Below, one piece after another: positions 57,841-64,000 of a stretch of 64,000 nt of DNA. The stretch comes from Phytoseiulus persimilis (lineage: Eukaryota > Arthropoda > Arachnida > Mesostigmata > Phytoseiidae), in NCBI GenBank assembly GCA_037576195.1, contig CM075104.1, forward strand, positions 1,370,775 through 1,434,774, given 5' to 3'. The position numbers and the translations under genes were made by a program. The notes beneath the pieces are model-generated. The model saw only the letters and a list, made by a program, of their open reading frames with translations. It ran no database searches and was not told the DNA's origin. Positions within the stretch are counted from its first letter, which is position 1; every line of letters starts with the position of its first letter.

Positions 57841-57961
57841 TGTTAAATTACTGCAGGGAAAACACCGCCAGTCATGCAAAGATACAACGAAGTGAAGTTT
57901 ATTCCCAAGATGAACTCCCTCTTATAGCACTCAGGACCGTGAGCATGCGCAAATCCCAACA
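57841..57961 (-). repeat. 5' LTR of the Copia element
   Basis: 121 bp, same TATA-like and AATAAA signals as the 3' copy. Sense-strand ends are TGTTGGGATTTG and AATTTAACA. It directly precedes the half-tRNA primer site. Confidence 0.92.
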
Positions 57962-58150
57962 GAAAAGTTGATCGCGAAATCACCCCTCCAAGTTTGCTAA
58001 AGTATTATGAGATTGGTCCCGGAATCATCTCTCCAGAGTTGAGAAGTAATGGTCAGGAGGAGATTGGTCGCGGAATGACCCCTCCAGACTTGGAAAGTGA
58101 TGGTCAGATCGGTTCCGGAACTCCGGTTCCTGGAGAAGAACAAAGAGAAA
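57962..58150 (-). repeat. Minisatellite-family segment right of the Copia insertion
   Basis: Continues the broken repeat. It has about three degenerate 45-bp units in inverted orientation, each with ATTGGTC(C/G)CGGAAT(C/G)A, (C/T)C(C/T)CTCCAGA(G/C)TTG and AAGT(A/G)ATGGTCAG. Sequence similarity stops near the GGTTCCGGAACTCCGGTTCC palindrome at about 58.12 kb. Confidence 0.8.
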
Positions 58151-61100
58151 GTTCGAGGTGAAGACAGTCAAAGAAAAACACGAGCGGATCGAGGGCCTGG
58201 GAGGAAAGCACCAGCGCAGTGAACCCCCATGGACCGGTGAAACGGGGTTTTCACCGATCTCTTCTATGGCAGTCTTCAGGATACTACCTTTTCCAAATGG
58301 TTATTAAACAACGAAACTTGATCTCCTCAACGCTGCTCACAAAAATTGCCAATGAAGACGCCCTCACCCAGCGAGAAATTTCGTTTTTCGAATCACGACT
58401 CCGAACACGAGAATCGTGTGACTGACACGTGAGAAACGTCTCTTCCACAAAAATGAGGCCGTCGACAATTACAACTAGAGAGTCGGATCACCAGAATGGT
58501 ACTCGACCGCCATTGTAAATTACATGGGTCGTCAGAAACGATAGCAACTGACAAGTGCACGGACAAAAGTTCATCAGATGGAATAGACAAGAAGTGGGAA
58601 TCTACCTTACGCTTAACCCTCCTGTCTTGGTCAGCCGTACATGATAACATGTAATATGAATGGATGTATGGATATTCATTGATCATCTCCTCTCTATCTT
58701 GACATTCCAATTATATTGAAGGAGACCCTGAGGAGTTTGCTAAGAGACAGTGGTGTGGCTGATCCATGCGGCATTACTTCCGTTGTGTTCGTTGTTCTGG
58801 CGATTGGCGTTTTATCATCCCTCCAGTGCTTCCTTTGTGTCTAGTATCATCTTCGGAGTGCTGTCCTTGTCGAGTCCGAGCCTCTTCCGGGTCTCCTCCT
58901 CTACGTTGTTCGGTTCAGACAGCAACGACGGTGTCGTCAATGGAGCCATCGGGTTTTCGCGTCACGTTGATTTCGAAGAAAAGGACACTATAGAAACCGT
59001 TGAGATTCACGTTGCTTTGTCGAGAGTGGGAACGGTCAAAGGCTTATTCTTGACCTGACCATGGTCCCGATGAATTCCAATTCTATCATTCAAAACAAGT
59101 AACGGCGCCTCAAATGGAACAACTTCGAAAAGAGCTACAACGTTTGAATAATCACCGATTCAAAACTCAAGATAATCAATTATCAGAGAAAATGGATTCT
59201 GCTAACACGATCTCAATGTTTTTCAACGTTCGGAGTTTGCCGACACACGCTTTGGGTATACCAAGCGACAAAGTCTTCATGCAATCCACAATTTTCTGTC
59301 CTCCCCGAAAATCGTTTGCCTCGTTCTTCTGTCGGTGTTCCGAAAACAATTCACCGTACTATTCAATTCATTCATCGACGAATTTATACTGTATCCCGAC
59401 TCTACTTCGGTCCCTGGCATCTCTGCGCCCCGGTTCAACCACAGGTTGAACCGTTCCAGGTTTTTTTTTCTCGAGACGGGCGTCAAATGCAGTGCTTCCG
59501 TGTTTGACCTCGGTCATCCATGGGACTGCTTCTTCAAGGTTGGATTTTTCGAACAGAAAGATTTGTCAAGAGATTCTACTGATGTGCAGGAGAGGTATCT
59601 CCGTTCAGACGGTAGATCTTGTTTTTCGAAGTCCGAGAAAGAACTTTGCTCGATCAATCATTAGCAGACAGAGCTCAAGTTCAGGTTCATTGTGATATGG
59701 TCGAGCTGGTCCTGACGGCAGCGTTGCCTGTGGAGCTCTCAACGTCACAGCCTGCAGCAAGCGGTTCCTTGCATCAGTGGAGCCGTCGTTTTCTCGAAGA
59801 GTTGGTTCACTTGGATTGCACAGAGAGAATTTCGAACAGAAGTTCATGTAGATCTGAATTCTTGGAAATGTTCGGTGTGGCATCCTCAGGTGTGGACCCA
59901 ATCCGAATCGATACTTGAATTGATGAGTTTAGGATTGAAACGACTCTCGCTCGATGTTTTGCTACACACTGTTTCGTGGAACGAAGTTGTCCGGAGAAGG
60001 GAGTGTTCAGTGATGAGCAGTAGCTAGTCTTGAGAGCTGGCCCGGGCTTTAGCAGCAGCTCATACAAAATCGCCGAGTGGCCGCAGAATGGCAGAAGTCG
60101 GAAAAAAATCCGAGAGGCGACGCGGCAGGAGACTCGAAGATAAAACCAATGATCTTTCATCAACAAGCAATTCTCGAGCACTCAAAAACAAAGGCAGGTG
60201 AAGATGAAGATTCATGCCGGCGCAGCGGTCGAATTTCAGAGCCCATGTGACGGAAGCCCTTCCCGTCCTTGAGAAAATTTGCGTGACGCGCCAGCGCATG
60301 GAGCGTGAACCGGCTGCGGCAAATAAACGAACTCCCGAATTCTATTCGGCGAGACGCTTCTCCGATCAAGGGACGCTCTCGCGAACGAGTGAATCACTGA
60401 ACTAGCTTAACAATGGTCTCTGAATTATGATTCTGAGCCATCAACTTTTCTCTTCTCGATTTGTGAACTTCAATCCCAAAGGGAGAGTGATGCCTCGCAC
60501 AGGAGGTAAGAGAAGAAGTGAACAATAGGAGAGTTGGAAATCGAATCACCGAGGACTCATCCATCACAATTCCTGCCACGCAACAGGAAGGTGCGGTCGC
60601 ATGAATGGAATGAAGCTCTAGTTTCTAACCCTGTACTTACCAATTCGGGTCATGCTGGAGGACTATCAACGCATGGGGTGAATGTCAAATCCGCGTTTTC
60701 CTTCCCCCGATATAAGCTCAGCGATCCAGCCCAGGAAGCAGGTGTCGATTGAAGTCCCATGGGGTCCTATTAGCGTCGGACTCTGTTCCAAGCCATAATG
60801 TACACAAGGACAAAAGAACGGTCTGGGAGCGTTCTTCTCCGTACTGCGGGAGTAAGTCAGTCAACATTGAGGAGCAACACACCGGAATCACGACGAGCAT
60901 GGCTGAGCTGGAGAGTGACCAACTAACACAGCTCCTGCAAACGCCCTCAAGCCCGGTAGGAGACATTTTTATGTTGGATCAACGGCAATGCAGCGGAAAC
61001 GTCAACGACACAGTTCCCACACACTGAAATTAATCACTGATCAACTGAAAACTCTCTCGAGTGCATTACTTCTGTTCTCATGAGCATTATCAATGAACGT

Positions 61101-61439
61101 TAGTCAGGACTGGTGTGCTATAGACTCTGGTCGCATTATTTACGTGGACTCTGAAACCAAGTATCCCGATCGACTCTGTCGTCTGCGAAAGCCCATTTCA
61201 GTGCGTTTACGAATTGGTCGGGCCAACCGTACGAAGGGGGCCGCTCATCCTGGAGGCCTTAAGCTTCCGACAGGACCTAACAAACTACATGACGCAGACT
61301 CAGAATGGAGCTTACGGAGGAAAACCCTGGTAACGTGCAAATAAGGTGCGGTAAAGCTGATCACGACATCTACCGATTTGGGCCGAATCGGAGGATATCG
61401 AGGCAATCGGGCAGGAGGAGATGACTGACAAGAGAGAGG
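58151..61439. other. 3.3 kb without recognised genes
   Basis: Minus-strand text at about 58.93-58.97 kb (FEINVTRKPDGSIDDTV) faintly recalls the tail of Penelope-like reverse transcriptases. The following R-K-P-T-H-T motif is absent, so it is not called. Nothing else was recognised. Confidence 0.4.
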
Positions 61440-61965
61440 ACAATCAATCAATCGGGGAAACGCCATTAGCCGCGCGTTCATCCATATGTAGGAATTTGGG
61501 CGGAATTTTTTTGTTATGGGATGCACGAATAAGGATCCCCCCCTTCATGTAGCAGAAAAGCACTCGTTCTCCGTGTTCTCTCCCTCGAATGTCACTTCGG
61601 CCTCCGAATGTTCGTTTTCGAGACGCGGAACGGCCTGCATCCTAGCTCTTCTGAACACCGGGGAGCCGGAATCACGCGCCAGGCTGTACATCTTGACACA
61701 TCGAGATACAGGACACCAACATCTCGCAGCTACGGCTATTCTTGGCAGCAGCGACCACTATCCGACGTTGATCCCGTTCGGACAACTTTGATTTCCCTTT
61801 TTCTTTCCGCTTCAACTCGTGAGCTCGTGGATCTTGCATGTAAGCCCGCACCTCACAGCTCGCCCTGCCGATTTCGTCCGTAATGGCCGCCGGACTCAGA
61901 CAAACTTCACTGAAAGCACTTATCTTGTGTTGTTCTTCAATGGTTAGGGTTGGGCCTGGGAACAT
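61440..61965 (-). pseudogene. Tc3-like Tc1/mariner transposase, N-terminal half, decayed
   Basis: The minus strand reads LTIEEQHKISAFSEVCLSPA, then AITDEIGRASCEVRAYMQDP and KGKSKLSERDQRRIVVAA. This is the paired helix-turn-helix DNA-binding region of Tc3-type transposases (L-S-x-x-E...I-x-R-S...V-x-x-Y-L-x-D-P...L-S-x-R-D-x-R). After a frameshift, RMQAVPRLENEHSEAEVTF fits the linker before the first catalytic Asp. KKFRPNSYIWMNARL fits the segment just after it, but the S-D-E of F-S-D-E-K-K is gone. No terminal repeats found. The C-terminal fragment at 18.9 kb is from a different copy. Confidence 0.75.
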
Positions 61966-62993
61966 AAACCCCTCGGGGGAACAAAGTTGGATGCCAATCG
62001 TGAGTTAGTTATCGTTCGCCTTCTTGTCAGTGACCTCCTTTCGCCATCTTCCCTCGAGAATCTTCGATCGCGTGGAAATCGGGGGGTGTCGCAATCAACT
62101 GCAGCGCTCTTCTTGAAGTTGCGTGAGAAAGTTTCACAGGCAGGCCGGCTTTTCTTCATGAAATCCTTGGAGATGCTACCCGAGTTTGTCGTTTCTATCA
62201 TCCGCTGAGAATGATTCCTGTATGAGGCTTCTCAATCAGTACTCTGGGAAGTCCTCGAGAGACTTCCACGGGAAGTCGTTACCGCGCTGTGGCAACTCGA
62301 CGCAGAGTCATCGAAGAACTCATCCGAGAACAATGAAGAGATCGCGCGGCTGCGTAGCAACTTCGAGAAACAGCCTGCCGCAGGCCGTCCGGTACGATTT
62401 GACTTTTGTGACGGGATGGACAACCTCATAAAACATCATGAAGTTTGATGAGATCCAGGATGGAACCCCGAAACACCGAGATCTCCCCAGGCCTGCTGAA
62501 GCCGGCTCGAACCGTTCAGTTTTCCCCATGTTCGCCTCTAATCGGTTCCGGTATTTCCCTTCATCGGCAGAGCATCCAGCACCCACACATTCCGCTCAAA
62601 ATATTTGGTCGAGCAAGGTCTTCGGGAACAAGGGAAGAACGCCGTGTCAGCAGGATACGAGTCGAATGCATCAGTTCCCTAAGCGAGGAAACGCGTCGTT
62701 TCAAGGACGCTCCAGACCAGGGGTATCCGAATTTCCAGGCCAGATTACGTGTTTTGGTCAGGTGCCGTTCGGAGATCCAACAGTCGACATTCATTTGTCA
62801 CCGATAATAGTGAGCCATGGGGTGTCTTGAGCGGGCAGATTCTGAACGTACGTCTCCCGGATACCGTCAGTGTTCCGGCATCTTGTGATGGAACAAGATG
62901 TGACACGTATGATGTGATATTATGGTAACGATGTCATCCTCGGAACTGAATCACGCTCATTGCCAGGCATGTGCGCATGAGAGCTCTACGGAG
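61966..62993. other. 1 kb without recognised genes
   Basis: Overlapping frames on both strands around 62.4-62.8 kb have no recognisable domain. Confidence 0.4.
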
Positions 62994-63123
62994 TGTTTGG
63001 CTTGCGTTGAAACCAGTACATAATAGTGTCATGTCTCGAGCCAAGCCGAGGCTATATGAGGAGGTTTCGTTGAATAAACTATGCCCAATCATTTGCTACC
63101 TTCGTTATCAGTGGAGACACAAC
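62994..63123 (+). repeat. Probable LTR of Gypsy-like element 1
   Basis: Begins TGTTTGG, contains GTTGAATAAACTATG (poly(A) signal) and ends ACA just before ATTGACGCAGTCG. It parallels the second LTR at 63604-63727 in length, poly(A) position and end. The left boundary is inferred. Confidence 0.5.
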
Positions 63124-63125
63124 AA

Positions 63126-63136
63126 TTGACGCAGTC
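63126..63136 (+). other. Primer-binding site, tRNA-Ser type (element 1)
   Basis: TGACGCAGTCG follows the LTR end by two bases. The 17.6/297-type Gypsy site is TGGCGCAGTCGG, complementary to the 3' end of serine tRNA; one base differs. Confidence 0.6.
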
Positions 63137-63221
63137 GAGATCGGACCGGAATTTTCGGATTCCACAGTTCTGTGATAGGTAACGTCGAGTTCATACAGAG
63201 GAACGAGAGCTGGTAGCGGAT

Positions 63222-63603
63222 ATGGCCCCACCTCCAGATAAAGGCGACCACCCGAACGACCTCGGGGCGGTACTAAGGAGCATGGCTGAGGCGATCGCAA
63301 AGCTGGCAGCAGCTTAAACAGAGAGTGTGGCAACAACGTCCGCATCATCCATGATGCAACACACGGTCGCTCTGCTGGGCACCTTCGTGTATAAGCCGGA
63401 GCAAGATCTGATGACTGGTTTGCTCGGAATCGAGAAATTTTGGAGCAAGCGACCCCCGATAACAAGGTCAGGGTACAATTACTCCTGAAAGCTCTAGGAC
63501 CAGCGGGATATGCTCGCCTTCTCAGTCGATTGTCTCCAGTACTTCCAGAAACAAAGCCGTACACAGAGATGACGGGAATTCTCGAAAAGACTTTCGGCCC
63601 AAT
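63222..63603 (+). pseudogene. Gypsy-like gag, element 1, broken and interrupted
   Basis: Opens MAPPPDKGDHPNDLGAVLRS, has a TAA at 63315-63317, then MQHTVALLGTFVYKPEQD. A one-base shift near 63.41 kb moves to the frame DDWFARNREILEQATPDNKV, LLLKALGPAGYARLLSRLSP and ILEKTFGP. The W-x-x-R-x-x-I/F...D-x-x-K-V-R...L-L-x-x-L-G pattern is typical of Gypsy capsid regions. It is cut at 63604, where the second LTR begins. Confidence 0.75.
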
Positions 63604-63727
63604 TGTTGGGTCTTCGTTATCCTTCTATTTCGGATTCAATAAAAAGGGCAGCCATTTTGGCTACCATCACTTTTCCTCCCAGCCTAGCTGACGTGAGCAT
63701 CACTGTGTGTCCCTTCAGAACCTAACA
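63604..63727 (+). repeat. LTR of Gypsy-like element 2, nested in gag of element 1
   Basis: 124 bp: starts TGTTGGGTCTTCG exactly where gag homology stops, contains ATTCAATAAAAAGGG (poly(A) signal) and ends CTAACA. The primer site follows two bases later. Confidence 0.65.
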
Positions 63728-63729
63728 AT

Positions 63730-63741
63730 TGGCGCAGCCGG
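63730..63741 (+). other. Primer-binding site, tRNA-Ser type (element 2)
   Basis: TGGCGCAGCCGG, one base from the TGGCGCAGTCGG site of 17.6/297-type Gypsy elements. Confidence 0.7.
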
Positions 63742-63769
63742 CAGTTCTCCGCTCGGTACAGGTGCAGCA

Positions 63770-64000
63770 ATGGCGGGGAAGAGTCGAGGTGGAGATCAGG
63801 AATCCGATGTGCAAGGTCAAGATCCAGATATTTTACAGCAAATAATTCAAGCACTGCAACTCTTGACGGAAGAACGGGTGAAGGAAAAAGCAAGGGCTAG
63901 CGAGACAGACTCCCAGCACGAACCCATGAAAAGGGCGGCTTCGCTGACTCACGTGTTGACTCTTGTCGGGAAGTTCACTCATGACACGTCGCAAGATGTA
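63770..64000 (+). CDS. Gypsy-like gag, element 2, 5' part (runs off the window)
   Basis: ATG at 63770 and 77 open codons to the window edge. It starts MAGKSRGGDQESDVQGQDP, then a predicted helical stretch (ILQQIIQALQLLTEERVKEKA), then LTHVLTLVGKFTHDTSQDV. That last part is collinear with MQHTVALLGTFVYKPEQD of element 1. No break is visible, so this copy may be younger and more complete beyond the window. Confidence 0.65.
   Translation, partial: MAGKSRGGDQESDVQGQDPDILQQIIQALQLLTEERVKEKARASETDSQHEPMKRAASLTHVLTLVGKFTHDTSQDV

Larger units (their letters stand above)
54332..57961 (-). mobile_element. Copia LTR retrotransposon, 3.63 kb, internally deleted
   Basis: Bounded by two 121-bp LTRs (54332-54452, 57841-57961) differing at about ten positions, both TGTTGGGA...ACA in the element's sense. 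The 5-bp direct repeats GAAAA (54327-54331 and 57962-57966) flank it exactly. Next to the 5' LTR is GGTTATGAGCCCAGG (57840-57826), one base from the Drosophila copia primer site, which pairs with the anticodon arm of initiator tRNA-Met. A poly(G) polypurine tract (C run at 54453-54465 on the plus strand) precedes the 3' LTR. Order: gag, protease start, integrase tail, reverse transcriptase, RNase H. The middle of protease-integrase is deleted, which explains the length against the usual 5 kb. Confidence 0.95.

Noticed and set aside
58750..59060. Penelope-like reverse transcriptase tail (TRKPDGSIDDTV on the minus strand)
   Set aside because: Only about 12 residues are suggestive. The diagnostic R-K-P-T-H motif does not follow in any frame.

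Overview
This is a stretch of nuclear DNA from an animal, probably an arthropod. It has one intact spliced gene, and the rest is decayed transposons from many families, with no operons or bacterial-style gene packing. Several non-LTR reverse transcriptase tails carry a Y-D-N-S-R-G-S block before a C-x2-C...H-x4-C knuckle. I associate that arrangement with chelicerate (tick and mite) elements, but from memory, so the placement is tentative.

1-10.6 kb: a complete seven-exon gene on the minus strand for amidophosphoribosyltransferase (PPAT, first step of purine synthesis). All exon borders are GT-AG, the phases agree, and the exons join to 508 codons plus stop. Three introns of 2.4-3.0 kb fill most of the locus.

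10.6-17.2 kb: no gene recognised. 17.2-26.5 kb: a non-LTR retrotransposon tail (minus), a Tc1/mariner C-terminal fragment (minus), an intron-containing FLYWCH-MULE transposase pseudogene (minus), an orphan hAT end, and a second non-LTR tail (plus).

26.9-35.4 kb: a 209-bp hAT MITE with perfect 8-bp target duplications, an unidentified minus-strand coding remnant (28.5-29.5 kb), a BED-type hAT transposon with recognisable inverted ends (29.8-32.3 kb), and a 0.4-kb palindrome (33.4-33.8 kb).

35.4-41.9 kb: an orphan hAT end, then a 1.65-kb element whose 154-bp inverted ends enclose about 23 copies of a 45-bp minisatellite. After these come short GCCGCACA-type inverted repeats, a hypothetical basic ORF, and a long TTF/DUF4371-type hAT transposase pseudogene.

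42.8-52.4 kb: another reverse transcriptase tail (minus), a large stretch with no recognised gene, a well-preserved non-LTR reverse transcriptase broken only by two nonsense codons, and a zinc-binding retroelement ORF split cleanly by a 941-bp foldback MITE at a TA dinucleotide.

52.4-64 kb: a 3.63-kb Copia element with 121-bp LTRs and a GAAAA target duplication, inserted into another copy of the minisatellite family. Further along are a Tc3-like transposase remnant and, at the window edge, two nested Gypsy-like 5' ends (LTR, serine-tRNA-type primer site, gag).

The only host function visible is PPAT. The rest records successive insertion, nesting, internal deletion and decay. Elements inserted inside other elements at 51.3, 54.3/58.0 and 63.6 kb give a relative order of events.
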